Shown: positions 30,102-41,061, counted from the first letter of the stretch. The stretch: 64,000 nt of DNA from Rhynchopus sp. YZ270_cl-10 (GCA_964035575.1 OZ037833.1:2666001-2730000); one strand, 5' to 3'. Numbers and translations: made by a program. The notes: generated from the sequence alone by a model not told the origin.

Positions 30102-30344
30102 TACTGTATTTGCCCTCCCCTTTTGATCAAGGTGACGTAAACGTTCATCTTACAAACATCCCCCTTACTGCAAATTATCTTCACTGAGAGATAGCTTGCA
30201 AAACACCCCCCCTTTTCCACCTTCCCTTTTTTTCCATGTTCACCACAAGGATTTGGGAATAGGGAGTAGAATATACAATTTGTTCCGTGGTCGAATATTT
30301 TCCATCTTTAGACAACTCTATTTACCCCAGTTTTGATTACCCCT

Positions 30345-30376
30345 CCTTAGGCACACGAGGCCTGGGTTCATCTTGC
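30345..30376 (+). repeat. R5 hairpin repeat copy, changed stem
   Basis: Stem CTTAGGC/GCCTGGG pairs through seven positions with two G-U pairs, loop ACACGAG, then TTCATCTTGCC. Stem bases differ from the consensus but pairing is kept. Confidence 0.7.
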
Positions 30377-30828
30377 CGAACTGTGGTCTGTGTTTTTTTT
30401 CTAACTCCTTTAGGCATTTCTGTGGCAAAATCCCAGCCCTTTTTTAAAAGGTATCCCCTCGCTGTTCTTGTAGCACGCTGTTCCTGCAGACATTAACTTC
30501 TAAAATCTCAGGAAAGTCCTAAATGAAATAGCGCAGATGTGATCACCTGCTTTTTTTTTCTTCTTTTTTTTTTCCACTTTATATGATTAGTCCTGGTGGC
30601 TCATTTGGGCTTAGCTGGGGTTTTTTCATCTCGATTGCATCATGCAATGAGAGGCAGATTCAAAAAATTCTTCCCCTTTTTTTTTGTTTTGTTATTGGGA
30701 ACTGAGCAGAGACTGCCCGAAATATTTTCCCCACCCACACACACACACACACACACAAAAACAACAAGCAAAACAAACCAAAGCAAAGCGAATTGTCGAT
30801 ACACGCAAGCAAACCACTTTTTTTTTCT

Positions 30829-30958
30829 TATACCTACAAAGCGTAGCTTAAAGGGGAAATAGTTCCTCAGATACGCCAATCACCCCTTCCAACAGGGTAA
30901 TTGTGCAATCAACGAAAAAACCTTTTTTCCTTTTACTTACCCTATCAGAGTTACTATT
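30829..30958 (+). repeat. R1 repeat copy 3
   Basis: Full-length copy with GATACGCCAATCACCCC (three bases shorter than other copies here). Confidence 0.9.
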
Positions 30959-31066
30959 TTTTTTTTTCCGGCCTCAACCCTTTTCCTTTGCATATCTCCC
31001 ACGTCTCTCCTCTCAGTGGGGCAGAATAGTACGTTATTTTGCGATTGACCCGCACCTTCGGATGGG

Positions 31067-31110
31067 GTGTGACCAAGCACCCGGCTTAGGTTCATCTTCC
31101 CAACCCCCTT
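31067..31110 (+). repeat. R5 hairpin repeat copy
   Basis: GACCAAGCACCCGGCTTAGG then TTCATCTTCCCAAC and poly-T. Confidence 0.78.
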
Positions 31111-31306
31111 TTTTTTTTGTTTCGTCTTCCCTCCTCTTCCCTTACTGTTCACTATGATATGCGAAGCAGAGAGCTGCTTCGGCATCTTATTGCCGGACAT
31201 TGCTTGCCAATTTTTCTTTTTTTCTTTTTTCGTGCAAAAAAAACCCCAGTGAGCACCCTAAGTGCATTTATTGGTGTTTCAGAACAATTTTTTTTATAAA
31301 ATGGGT

Positions 31307-31347
31307 GGTGGCTAAGCACGAAGCTTAGGTTCATCTTACCCATGCTT
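31307..31347 (+). repeat. R5 hairpin repeat copy
   Basis: Stem CTAAGC/GCTTAG with a 5-base loop ACGAA, then GTTCATCTTACC. Confidence 0.85.
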
Positions 31348-31390
31348 TTTTTTTTCTTTGTCTTATTTTCTTTTATCCACCTGAATTAGC

Positions 31391-31481
31391 TGGGTGTTGG
31401 GAGGTGTTGGGAGGCGTTGGGAGGTGTTGGGAGGCGTTGGGAGGCATTGGGAGGTGTTGGCGGGCGTTGGGAGGTGAGACA
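31391..31481. repeat. G-rich 10-bp minisatellite
   Basis: About nine copies of GTTGGGAGGT or GTTGGGAGGC. Runs of G could support G-quadruplexes. The same unit recurs at 32,098-32,161. Confidence 0.92.
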
Positions 31482-31536
31482 CTTTTTTTCCCACCGGCGT
31501 GAGCCTTTTTCTCGTTGGTGAAGTTTTTAAACACCT

Positions 31537-31606
31537 GCATTGTCATTTCCGGAATCCGTCCTCGCTGTGGTGGGGTCAATTTGCCGAAATGGACAAGTTC
31601 TGAGTA
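31537..31606 (-). repeat. copy of the 49.3-kb module, reversed
   Basis: Reads on the minus strand as the module found twice at 49.28-49.56 kb: ACTTGTCCATTTCGGCAAAT, TTGACCCCACCACAG and GGACGGATTCCGGAAATG. Confidence 0.8.
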
Positions 31607-31619
31607 TATACGTGATCAC

Positions 31620-31752
31620 AGTATACACAGTATACACAGTATACACAGTATACACAGTATACACAGTATACACAGTATACACAGTATACACAGTATACAC
31701 AGTATACACAGTATACACAGTATACACAGTATACACAGTATACACAGTATAC
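31620..31752. repeat. (TACACAGTA)n 9-bp satellite
   Basis: About 15 tandem copies of a 9-bp unit. The long open frames (HSI and VYT repeats) are artefacts of a period divisible by three. Confidence 0.96.
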
Positions 31753-31795
31753 AGTACACAGTACAGTACAGTTCTCGTTTTTGGTCAATTTCCGC

Positions 31796-31899
31796 ACAGT
31801 ACACAGTACACAGTACACAGTACACAGTACACAGTACACAGTACACAGTACACAGTACACAGTACACAGTACACAGTACACAGTACACAGTACACAGTA
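31796..31899. repeat. (ACACAGT)n 7-bp satellite
   Basis: About 15 copies of ACACAGT, the reverse complement of the ACTGTGT unit at 166-490, adjacent to the 9-bp array. Confidence 0.96.
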
Positions 31900-32097
31900 G
31901 CAGTACAGCACCAGAGGTCGGGATTTTCCCTTGGAGGGCATCTAAATTAATACATTTTTCGCTTTTTTCCCAAATTTCCACTTTGCCTTTGACACTATTT
32001 CTTTGTTTGACTTTGGAACCGGGACCCCACCCTGGAACCCCCTCCAGAAGGGGGTACAGAACACCCTCAAAAAAAAATTCCCAAAATTCGGGCTAAA

Positions 32098-32161
32098 TTG
32101 GAGGGGTGTTGGGAGGTGTTGGGAGGTGTTGGGAGGGCGTTGGGAGGCGTTGGGAGGGTTT
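32098..32161. repeat. G-rich 10-bp minisatellite, second block
   Basis: Six copies of the GTTGGGAGGT-type unit, same orientation as 31,391-31,481. Confidence 0.9.
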
Positions 32162-33116
32162 GCCGTTTTTTGCAAATCAGGTGGTTTATTCGAAAATCTG
32201 AATTGGGAGTACCTGCCTTGTGGTCTCATTCAAAAAAAAAGGGTTCCATTTTTCGATATTGCACAACAAAGTGGGTGGTGTGGTGTACTTCATGAAATCG
32301 CTCTGCAGCTCCAGAAACGTGACAGTAGTCTTGGGCATGCAGAGCTGTCATTATGGTCCCCCATCTTTGGAGGCCCTTCTCTGCCAGAAGAAGGAGAGCA
32401 TTGTTGACAGGGGGTGCGCGAGAAAGGGATGGTCTAGTGGTTTGTGCGTTTCTCTGGACACGTTCATTTTCCTCCCTTACGTGAAGTATGAAGGAGAAAA
32501 AAATAAACACTATCTGCAAGATATCAGATTGGCGGGGGTACCATCGGTTACCCCCCCTTTTTTGTCCAAAAGGGAAGGGAGATAACTCCTGTGTCGATGG
32601 AAAAAAATTGCTTAAAGGGGGGAGGGCGAGAAACGGGGCAATAATGGGCGGTGTGTCTCTACAAAATGTTTTGCGTCATTTTCCCCCGCTCTGAAGAAGT
32701 TTAGATAAATAAATTCCATGATGGTGCTTTCGGAAGTCGGTCAACGACCTGTCAACGACCTGTCAATATCAGGGGGGGTGTCTATAAAGTCCATGTGTCA
32801 GCGACCTGTCAATATCGACCACTCCCGGAGCACCATATGAGGTTTCCTCCGTTAAAACATGCAAAGGAGGGAGAAAAATTGGGGGGAAAAAACGTTTTGA
32901 TTTTTTTCTCTCGATAAGGAACTAAATGGAGGGGTTCATCTACGTTCAAAAAAAAAGAACTTTCTAGGCATCCAATTGATATACAAACAAAGCTTGTCTG
33001 AAGGGACTGCCCCAAAACCACGTTTCATCATCGTTTGGCTCTCTGTGTGGTATGGTTTCCAAGAAGATTACCTTTGTTTTACCTTCGAAAAATTGCCCCG
33101 TTTTTTTCCCCAAAAA

Positions 33117-33157
33117 AGGTGACTAATCACAAGGCTTGGATTGATCTTCCCAACCTT
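33117..33157 (+). repeat. R5 hairpin repeat copy, decayed
   Basis: GGTGACTAATCACAAGGCTT then GGATTGATCTTCCCAAC; followed at once by an R4 3' part. Confidence 0.7.
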
Positions 33158-33163
33158 TTTATT

Positions 33164-33213
33164 CGTACCAAGGTACACTGTCACGAGAGGGCTTTGTATT
33201 TCAAGTCAACTTT
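33164..33213 (+). repeat. R4 repeat copy, 3' part
   Basis: ACCAAGGTACACTGTCACG, AGAGGGCTTTGTATTTC, AAGTCAACTTT. Confidence 0.88.
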
Positions 33214-33336
33214 ATTTTGAAAGCCTGTTGGATTCGTGTAGCTGCCACTACGAAGCAGCTTGCACCGTCTCGGGCTCCCAGCAGGTCCCTCCACACAATG
33301 TAGTGTGCCTGCCTTCGGCACCCATGGGGGTAGCAT

Positions 33337-33439
33337 TCCCAGCACCTTTTTACCCTCAGGTAGACCTTCATAGAGTTTCAGGAGGTGTGCCTCAAAAAAG
33401 GGACCCCCCAGATGCCATGTAACGTCCAGCCCAGGACTT
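33337..33439 (+). repeat. R8 repeat copy
   Basis: TCCCAGCACCTTTTTACCCT, AAAAGGGACCCCCCAGATGC and ACGTCCAGCCCAGGAC; partner of 11,318-11,410. Confidence 0.75.
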
Positions 33440-33828
33440 TTCACATTTTTTTTTTAAAACTTTTTTTTTCTCTCTTCCCACCCCTCTTCCCATTCCCTCC
33501 CTCCTCTCTCCTCTCGCTCCTCTGCTCTCGGAGAGGGAGGGGGGATGGGCTCGGGGGACATGGCATTTCCTCTACTATCAGTTACGTATACGTTAGGTCA
33601 GTAATTCTCTCGGTCATTGTTATTTCAAAAAAAAAAAAAAAAAAAGGCATACAAATAAACCACCCCCCCATAGGGACTTGCACGTAGAAGGAAATCCTTT
33701 AGAAATAGTGTGTCACAAACCATTTTTTTTTTTTTTTGAAATTCAGGTAAAAAAAAACCCCACTAAAATAGTCGTATTTGGCCCCAAAAATCGCCTCCCG
33801 GTCACAAAAAAAAAAATAACTAATTATT

Positions 33829-35443
33829 AGCGTGAAATAAAGTGCACTTTTTTTCACGCCCACGTAATTTTGGCTCACGAGTGAGAGTTTATTGCCCGAG
33901 CCGCAGGCGAGGGCAATAATAGAGCACGAGTGAGACAAAATACGTGGAAGTGAAAAAACGCACTTTATTTCAAACTAATACGTAGTTTTGTTTTACAAGT
34001 GAAAATGATATTTTTGCTGGGATCCTTCACAAACGAGACGTAAAATAGAGTGATTTTATGAACAAAATGTGGGTACCTGTAAGTGAGAGTGTGAATGAGA
34101 GTAGGGGAACATGTGAACATCAATCAAAAGCAGGGAAGGGGTTACTTTTTTTGATATATGCCTCCTATGACTGGTACTAATTACAAGATGTCACCACTCA
34201 TCTCGCCTGTAGGGGGGGGGCAGGTGTATAGAGCATCACAGAAGGGGGGTTTTTTTTTTTGCACTCATGATCATGGTTTGTTCTGTTGCACATTGATGTT
34301 AATCTTGACTTCTTGTGGCGTCTGAGTTGGGGGACTGTTGTTCTGTGTCAACAGCTGTGACATCGCAACTTGACCGGCCTGTGTGACTTCGGTGTACCTT
34401 TGTGGCATTGCCTGACTGACCCACCCATAGTGGCGTTGCATCTGTACAATAGATGCTCCTGCCTCAGCGGCTTGAGTCGCAGAAGACCTGCGGAAGCTGT
34501 GCCCAGTGTACGAACCGTCCAGCGCAAGCACCCTCGCGACTTCTGCAGGTATGCCGTACATTTTGTTGATGCCAAGAGGTTGCACACGAAAGGTCCCAGT
34601 AGTAGTTCTGTCAGCTGTCGTCTTAGTTCCAGTGATGAAGAAGCGACCCTCCTGTGAAACTGGTGAGCGCCGGTTCAGGTACTCCTCCACCACACAAAAG
34701 TAGATGCTGTCTCTTGGTACCACAAACCTCCCACGCTCCATGTCGGCCTTTTTCACCTTAGCACAGTGCTGGTACGTGAAGAGGTATCCCACTGGTGATT
34801 CCTGATAATTTGTCATCTCAAGCATCAGTGCTTCTGTGCATCTCATTCCCGACAGAAAACACACCGCGACGTAAGCCTTGCGGACACACCAGTAGCAGTC
34901 GCTCAACTCGCTCATCTTGAGAAACATCTCCACTTCTCCCTTCGAAAACGTCTTGCTCTTCTTCGTCGATTCGTCACTTCCCCAGGTCTTCAGCAACAGC
35001 CCGATGCGGTGGTACTCCTTTAGTGAAAAGTCGAACTCCGTCTTGAACATAAAGTTGAGCTTAGAGTAGCACGACCATAATGAGCTGGCTTTGTAGCTGC
35101 GTTCTTCGCGCAGGTGTGTCAAGTAAGAGACCACATGTTCTTCTCTTGGCTGCTTCCGCCCCGTGATTTTATTGTGTTGTAAAAACTTATTCCACTCCGT
35201 TTTGTATGCAGTGCTTGACTTCAACCCTGCCAGAAGCTCGGTCTCATACAGATCCTCCATAGCCTCCTTCTTCTTGGTCCTTGGCATGATTTGTAGGGTG
35301 GAGTGTGTGGTTTTGTGACTGACAGAAAACAGTGAAACTTTTTTTCACGCCTCCAGCGAAATTACTAAGAGCAAGCGTGAAAAAAAGCTCACTTTATTTC
35401 ACGCCCCGTTTGTGAAGGATCCCAGCAAAAAGTCATTTTCACA
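33829..35443. mobile_element. tyrosine-recombinase element (Crypton-like), unusual ends
   Basis: A single-gene mobile element with two sets of inverted repeats. Set A: GCGTGAAATAAAGTG with CTTTTTTTCACGC at 33,833-33,863, inverted at 35,376-35,405. Set C: GTGAAAATGA and GCTGGGATCCTTCACAAACG at about 34,000-34,036, inverted at 35,407-35,443. The order is A, C, gene, A', C' rather than a mirror. Set A on the left lies in a larger hairpin (33,829-33,977) around GGGCAATAAT/GTTTATTGCCC arms; on the right A' also folds back (35,332-35,405). No reverse transcriptase, RNase H or capsid gene is present, so this fits a YR DNA transposon better than a DIRS retroelement. Exact ends and target duplication are not clear. 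It appears whole. Confidence 0.8.
34271..35287 (-). CDS. tyrosine recombinase (transposon-encoded)
   Basis: A 338-residue site-specific recombinase, the only convincing minus-strand gene here. An N-terminal SAM-like core-binding domain (about 10-110, ending in LLLKTWGSDESTKKSK) precedes the catalytic domain. All catalytic residues are visible: Arg149 in FLSGMRCTEALML, a Lys in the beta-hairpin region (about 177-180), His263 and Arg266 in YTGHSFRRSSAT, His286 in MQRHYGW and the nucleophile Tyr298 in PQRYTE. Such enzymes cut and rejoin DNA through a 3'-phosphotyrosyl link. The C-terminal 35 residues are Gln/Pro-rich. No fused DNA-binding domain of the GCR1_C type is seen. The ATG follows a basic N-terminus (MPRTKKKEAM), perhaps a nuclear localisation signal. 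The frame is intact, so the element may be young or active. Confidence 0.93.
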   Translation of the reverse strand: MPRTKKKEAMEDLYETELLAGLKSSTAYKTEWNKFLQHNKITGRKQPREEHVVSYLTHLREERSYKASSLWSCYSKLNFMFKTEFDFSLKEYHRIGLLLKTWGSDESTKKSKTFSKGEVEMFLKMSELSDCYWCVRKAYVAVCFLSGMRCTEALMLEMTNYQESPVGYLFTYQHCAKVKKADMERGRFVVPRDSIYFCVVEEYLNRRSPVSQEGRFFITGTKTTADRTTTGTFRVQPLGINKMYGIPAEVARVLALDGSYTGHSFRRSSATQAAEAGASIVQMQRHYGWVSQAMPQRYTEVTQAGQVAMSQLLTQNNSPPTQTPQEVKININVQQNKP

Positions 35444-35939
35444 TGTGATATAAATCTCATTTCAGCCACGGACGGCCTGAACAGAGGCTTTGTTCCCAAA
35501 AAAAAACCCAGTTTTTTTTTTCTGAAAAACCCCCGAAAAATGTGCAACACTCGTGCAGCGCTATGCACCGATTTTCCGAACTCTTTTTGAAACCTGAACA
35601 TGGTTCTCAATTCCAGTCTCAAGTCCACACCCAGAAACCGTCTGGGTACACCTCGGGATAGGTTCTGGGGTGTTTTTTGAGGGTTCTTGGGGGTATTTTT
35701 GACCTGAAAACTGGGAAAAGTGGGGGAAAAATCATTTGTGACAGAAAAACGGGGGTTATGCAAGTCCCTACCCCTCCGACCCCTCCTGCCCCTCTTGCCC
35801 CTCCCTATGTTGTATTGTGCATTTCCCCCCCGCAGTCTCCTTTGTTCACTAACACCTCCCCAGGCGACCTACACCTCTTTTACGCCCGCACCCTATCTCC
35901 CTTGACGGGAAGAAACAAAAAACACAAAGGGTTTAAAAA
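35444..35939. other. spacer before V-ATPase gene
   Basis: No gene recognised. C-rich stretches (CCCCTCC) over 35,765-35,830 and CT-rich leader before 35,940. Confidence 0.5.
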
Positions 35940-38745
35940 ATGGAGGAGGAAGCATGCAGCGGGCTGTGGAGGAGTGAGGATATGCAGCTTGTGAGCATTG
36001 CGTTTGAGCGCGGGCGTGTGAAGAAGGACATGCTGGCCTTGGGAGACCTGGGGTGTGTGCAGATGTGCGACCTGAACCAGGACACGCAGGCGTTCTCGAA
36101 GGAGTTCACCTCTGAGATCAGACGGTGTGAGAACCTGCACCGGCAGCTGCGGTACTTCAAGGAGGAGATGCAGCGGTGGGAGCCTTCTGCAGGATGGCAC
36201 TGCCCCAGTGGAGAGTCAGCAATGTCGAAGAACGAAAGCGCTATGGAAGAGATGGAGATGGAGGTGGCCAAGATATATCCTACCCTGCAGAAGCAGGCAT
36301 CGAGCTACGAGATGCTGCGCGACAAATGGGTGAAGTGCATGGAGTCGTGGCAGGTGCACACGAGTGTCGACCTTATTGACCTTTGCCGCTCTGCGTCGGA
36401 TGGTGGTGCCCTCGGGGTCCTTGCAGGTACGGTGCCGTCGTCGAAGATCAGCATGATGGAGCGCCAAGTGTACTCCGTCACGAAGGGGAACACCACGTCG
36501 CACTTCGCAGAGCTCCGCAACCCACAGCAGTTGGACCTCGACCTCGCAGACGCAGCAAAGCAGTTCCCCTCAGAGACCTTCGAGAGACACTTCTTCCTCT
36601 TCGTCTTTAGCTCGCAGAGCATTGGGGCCAGACTCAAAAGGCTTGCCGTTGCTATGGAGGTATGTTGTGGCAACATAGTGTTTTCTCTGTGAGGAACGAG
36701 AGGGATCGTATATTTTCAAATTGTCAGAAAAAAAAATAATCTAGTGTGGGGGAGGGATGTATTTGTCAAATATTCACTATTCAGGGCCATGTTGTGGTGG
36801 AGAACAGTCTCTCGAACTCGTCGCGTGAAGCTGAGGCGTCGAAACAGAGGGAGGACCTGACGGACTGCACGAAAATGCTTGCGGTATGCTATTTTCTTCT
36901 TCTTCTTCTTCTTCTTCTTCTGCAAACCCAACACCACCAACACCACAGAAAGCAAAAGAGTCTGCCCGGGAGTTGATCCAGCAGAGCATTGCACCGCACT
37001 ACCGTGAGTGGCTGCACACAGTGGTGGTGCACAAGGCGGTTGCGCACAACCTCAACTGCCTGCAGCTCCGTGCACACTCTGCTGTCGGTGTCGCGTGGGT
37101 GCCGACGTGCAGGCTTCCAGAGGTGAAGCAGAGCTTGGGCATTGGCGGGTCACGTGCCGACACAGTTCTGATGGAGATTCAGACCCCGGCACACGTCATG
37201 CCCCCGACATACTTCCGTACAAACTTTTTCACAGAGACGTTCCAGAACATTGTCAATGCGTACGGAGCACCGCGGTACAAAGAGATCAACCCTGCTGTGT
37301 TCACGATGATTACCTTCCCGTGGCTCTTTGGTGTTATGTACGGCGATATTGGGCACGGTATCATCATCACCCTTGCTGCAGCGGCGTTCATCTTCTACGA
37401 AAAGAAGCTCGGCTCGATGGCGCTGAATGAGATGGTCGAGATGGCGTTCGGCGCACGCTACCTGCTGCTGCTGATGGGGCTCTTCGCAACGTACTACGGC
37501 TTCCTCTACAACGACTGCTTTGGGCTTATGTTCAAGTACAGCTCCGGTGGACTGCCCGAACTCGTTAACAGCACAAGAATCCCTGAAAAGTGGAATCCTC
37601 TTGTGGATGGGCCTTACATCCGTCAGACCCTTCCTGGGTGCGAGAAGCCGGATCCAACTCATGGTACACTGAACTACACTTGCGGGATTTGCGGAAGAGA
37701 TCCCCTCGAAAATAAAGGGTTTTTCATTGAGTATGAAGGGTACGCGCCGGCCTTTGGTGTTGATGTTGCATGGACGGATGGTACCAAGCGTCTTGATGTG
37801 TACAACTCTTTCAAGATGAAGTCCGCGATTGTGATTGGTGTGTGTCAGATGATGCTCGGTCTTGTCCTGCAGTTCATGAACAACAAATACTTCAACGACT
37901 GGAAACACATCTACTTTGGCACCATCCCGGAGGTCATCTTCCTCTCCTGCACCTTCGGTTACATGGCTCTTCTTATTGTGCTCAAATGGATTCTTCCCTT
38001 CCAGACGTCCTGCAGGGTTTCGCTCCTTGAGACCATGGTAAACTTCTTTTTGAACCCCACCGAAATCGTCGAGCTCTACTCCGGACAAATCGGTCTGCAG
38101 TGCTTCTTCCTTCTTGTTGCGCTCATCTGTGTGTGCCCCTTTATGTTGTTCCCAATCCCCTACATCGAGTGGAAGGCCGACCAAGAGAGAACCGGAGGAG
38201 CTGGAGGAGGTCACAGCCGTCTTCACGATGATGACGATGAGGAGGAAATTGAGCTGATCCAGCGTGGTGGGCACACCGTTCAGGTTCAGGGAGGTGGTGA
38301 CTCCGATGATTTGGTGGGGATTATCTTCCCTCCGAAGGAATACGCATTTGACATGCAGGAGATTGTGATTAAGCAGATCATTCATGCAATCGAGTTTGTG
38401 CTGGGCTCCGTTTCGAACACTGCCTCCTATTTGAGGTTGTGGGCATTGTCGTTGGCGCACGCTCAGTTGTCGGAGGTGTTTTTGAACTTTTTGATTATGG
38501 CGCCATTAGAGAAGGGAGGTACTGGGTTTTCTGCTGTGATCATGTGGATGCTTGGGTTCTCCGCGTGGTTGACTGCAACCCTCATGATTCTAGTCGGCAT
38601 GGAAGCCCTGTCTGCCTTCCTCCACGCCCTCCGTCTCCACTGGGTCGAATTCCAGAACAAGTTCTACATCGCAGACGGTAACCTCTTCCTCCCCCTCGAC
38701 CTCTCCGAACTCCGCCGTGAAGCTGACGAAGAGCTCCGGATGTAA
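35940..38745 (+). CDS. V-type proton ATPase subunit a
   Basis: Membrane stator and proton-channel subunit of the V-ATPase Vo sector, which acidifies vacuoles, endosomes and other compartments. Three exons: 35940-36659, 36785-36883, 36949-38745. Introns of 125 and 65 nt, both phase 0 with GTATG donors; the second holds a (TTC)n run. The spliced protein has 871 residues, typical for the family (about 820-870). The N-terminal 390 residues form the cytosolic arm (MQLVSIAFERGRVKKDMLAL; RLKRLAVAMEGHVVVENSL). The membrane half contains FTMITFPWLFGVMYGDIGHG and the proton-path helix SNTASYLRLWALSLAHAQLS, whose Arg (near residue 769) equals yeast Vph1 Arg735. A long acidic cytosolic loop (HDDDDEEEIELIQRGG) precedes it. 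All key residues are present. The gene starts about 500 bases from the recombinase element. Confidence 0.96.
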
Positions 38746-38978
38746 ATTTTTTTTTTGGAAACATTTTTTTAAAAGAGGGGGTAATTTTTACACATTTTTT
38801 TTTGGGTAATGGAAGGGGAAGGAGGGGAGGGGAGGGGATGTAATTTAAGGGGAGATGTAAAAAAAAGGGGGGGTTTTTAAAGGAGAGAGAGAGGAGTTTT
38901 TGAACGAAAAAAGAATTAATTTTTTTTCTAATAATAGGGTGGACCACCACATAGCCCTCCCATGATTTTTTTTTTCTG

Positions 38979-39013
38979 ATGTGTGTACGAGAGTCACATT
39001 ATCTTTCAAGTTT
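38979..39013 (+). repeat. R6 hairpin repeat copy
   Basis: ATGTG/CACAT stem around TGTACGAGAGT, then TATCTTTCAAGTTTCC. Confidence 0.78.
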
Positions 39014-39536
39014 CCCCCCCTTTTTTTTTTGCCAGCATAAAAGCGAGTTAAGTAGGGGCTAAGTACCCGATCTTCACTTCCCGCTGTATCCGTCTGAAAA
39101 AAGAAAAAAACAGTTTTAACAGCGAATATCCCGTTGGATCGCCTAAAAAAAAATGTTTGTAAATTAAAACAACAAAAAAAAAACACATTAACGAGAGTTT
39201 ATGATGATGCACGACTCTTCGCGAATAATAATAAAAAAGAAGAAAAAATGGGAAAGTGTTGGCTGCTCCACTGGACTATTCCTTCATACATTTTTGTTCC
39301 TTTTCAAAACGATAAACGTCGCGTTTTCATCCCCTTTCCAACAAATTGGCACCCGTTACCCCTTTACCCCTTTGTTTTCCTTCATCATTTGTTGTTGTTT
39401 TTAACTGATATTTTGAAGGATGTATGTGGTGTTCCTTCTTTTTTTTCAAAGGTAAAGATGAAGAACATAGAGTTTCAGTTCTTCACTTTAAAGTTCTGTC
39501 CTCAATATTTTTGTCAAAGCCTTTAAACACTTTTAT

Positions 39537-39599
39537 GCTTTCATCCGGATGGCTGGCATCGTACAGTAGGTCAGTCAGGGAGGTGCCTGCATCAACTAT
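39537..39599 (+). repeat. R7 repeat copy
   Basis: CTTTCATCCGGATGGCTGGC, ATCGTACAGTAGGTCAGTC, GGAGGTGCCTGCATCAACT. Confidence 0.85.
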
Positions 39600-39613
39600 C
39601 CTTTTTTATTTTA

Positions 39614-39709
39614 CCGTAATTATAGTAATGTTGGACCAGAAAAGGTCCCAATTCGGCCCAAACATCCCAGAAAGTCCCAAACTTTTTGGTCCAACTTTTT
39701 TAATTCCGG
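39614..39709. mobile_element. TA-flanked foldback MITE (96 bp)
   Basis: CCGTAAT...ATTCCGG ends flanked by TA, and a strong inner inverted pair GTTGGACCA/TGGTCCAAC. Too small to code. Ends resemble 29,902-30,101. Confidence 0.65.
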
Positions 39710-40009
39710 TATTTTTATTTTGCAGTATTCAGAAGAATCAGAGAATCTGGCCAAACTCTAGTAGGAATTTTGTACAAATTAAAAAAAAAAAAAATGTGGT
39801 TTGAGAAAAACGCGTTACCGTTTCGAGGGTTTCTTCTTGGCACACAATTCCGTACTCCATTTCCTTCCCCCCCTTTTATATTGTGAAGAAAGTATGGGAT
39901 GGTTTCTTTACCGATCTTTCCCCCCTTCCCTTCTCCCCCCCCTGTCAAATTCCCTTTTGCAGCCATTTCTCCCCCCCTCTGGAAAATGTATTTCTTTAAT
40001 CTTTCGAAG

Positions 40010-40052
40010 ATGACTAAGCACGAGAGGTTTAGGGTCATCTTACAAGCTTTTA
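40010..40052 (+). repeat. R5 hairpin repeat copy
   Basis: Stem CTAAGC/GTTTAG (one G-U), loop ACGAGAG, then GGTCATCTTACAAGCTTTT. Confidence 0.87.
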
Positions 40053-40171
40053 TTGTTTTTTTTTTTTTAGCCAGCCAAAATTTTGACAAAAAATCCAAAT
40101 TACCAACTCTTATTCCACAAGAAGGGTGGCAAAAGGCTTTTGGAAGGGGAAAGGGCAGGGGCAGGGGTTAG

Positions 40172-40210
40172 GTGTTTGTGCCCGAGAGGCACATTCATCT
40201 TTTACGTTTT
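40172..40210 (+). repeat. R6 hairpin repeat copy
   Basis: Stem TGTGC/GCACA, loop CCGAGAG, then TTCATCTTTTACGTTTTC. Confidence 0.82.
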
Positions 40211-40505
40211 CTCTTATTTGAAGCGTTCCTTGAAGAGAAAACAGGGATATCCCAAACACCTGGGGTTTTTTTTTCGCACAACACTCGTTTTCCCATTAGA
40301 GCACAGTTCTTTTTGTCTAAAACAAAAAAAAAGACCTCCGTCTATATCTATTAAGTACAATAGCCTTTGGGCGATATTGAGTACAGATTCTGCACTATAG
40401 CAGGTGATTGTCGACACAACAAAGAGCAAAAAGAGCAAAAAGCAAACCCAACAACACGCTTTCATTCAACACCCCAGTTTTTTTTTTTGTTCGGTTGTTT
40501 CGTCA

Positions 40506-40550
40506 AGGTGACTAAGTACATGCGAGGCTTCGTCTATCTTTACAATCTTT
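40506..40550 (+). repeat. R5 repeat copy, decayed
   Basis: AGGTGACTAAGTACATGCG, AGGCTTCGTCTATCTTTAC. Confidence 0.65.
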
Positions 40551-41017
40551 GTTTTAACACCCTGATCCTTTTTTTTTGTGTATTTTCTCCTAATAAGCGG
40601 ACGTCTGTACGCGCTTTAATTTTTCAATGATCCCTCCCTATCCAGCACTGATTCCTTGTGGGTAAAGCACAAAGGAATCAGGAGAAATGCACCTTTTCCT
40701 TTTCCCCCTTTTTTCCGTCCTCCCCCCCCTTTTTTTCACCCCATCGGTGATTAGTCAAGACCAGAATTAACAAGGGTTCTTTTTGCAAAGAGCTACTTGA
40801 AGAGGGAATTTAAAAAAAAAAAAACAAAAAAAAACTTCGGAAATCTGTTACTCCTCCCTCCTCCCTCCCCCCATTCCCTTTCTTCTCTCCTGGGGGAAAA
40901 AATATACGATTTTTTTAAAATCCTTGCAGATCGCTGCAGCAGAAGGATGTGGGAAATGATATTTTTATTTTTTGTATTGGGTCTTTGGGGTATGGAACGG
41001 GGATTTCTTTTCTTTAA

Positions 41018-41061
41018 GGTGGCTAAGCACGAGAGGCTTAGGATCATCTTATAAACTTTTC
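41018..41061 (+). repeat. R5 hairpin repeat copy
   Basis: Stem CTAAGC/GCTTAG, loop ACGAGAG, then GATCATCTTATAAACTTTTC; near consensus. Confidence 0.9.

Larger units (their letters stand above)
27785..33828. other. gene-poor repeat and satellite block
   Basis: About 6 kb with no recognised gene. It holds R1, R3, R4, R5 and R8 copies, a TA-flanked foldback (29,902-30,101), a G-rich minisatellite in two pieces, and 9-bp and 7-bp satellites. TTGCACAAC-type and GATTGTCGATACAAC-type strings recur (about 29,148 and 30,791). A motif GACCTGTCAATATC recurs at 32,757-32,820. Confidence 0.5.

Noticed and set aside
31515-32096. Frames with HSI, VYT and YCVLC repeats
   Set aside because: Translations of the 9-bp and 7-bp satellites.
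35940-36692. Separate 250-residue gene
   Set aside because: It is exon 1 of V-ATPase subunit a read into its intron.
37150-38460. 436-residue minus-strand frame in the V-ATPase gene
   Set aside because: Antisense shadow; the + strand encodes a complete conserved subunit.
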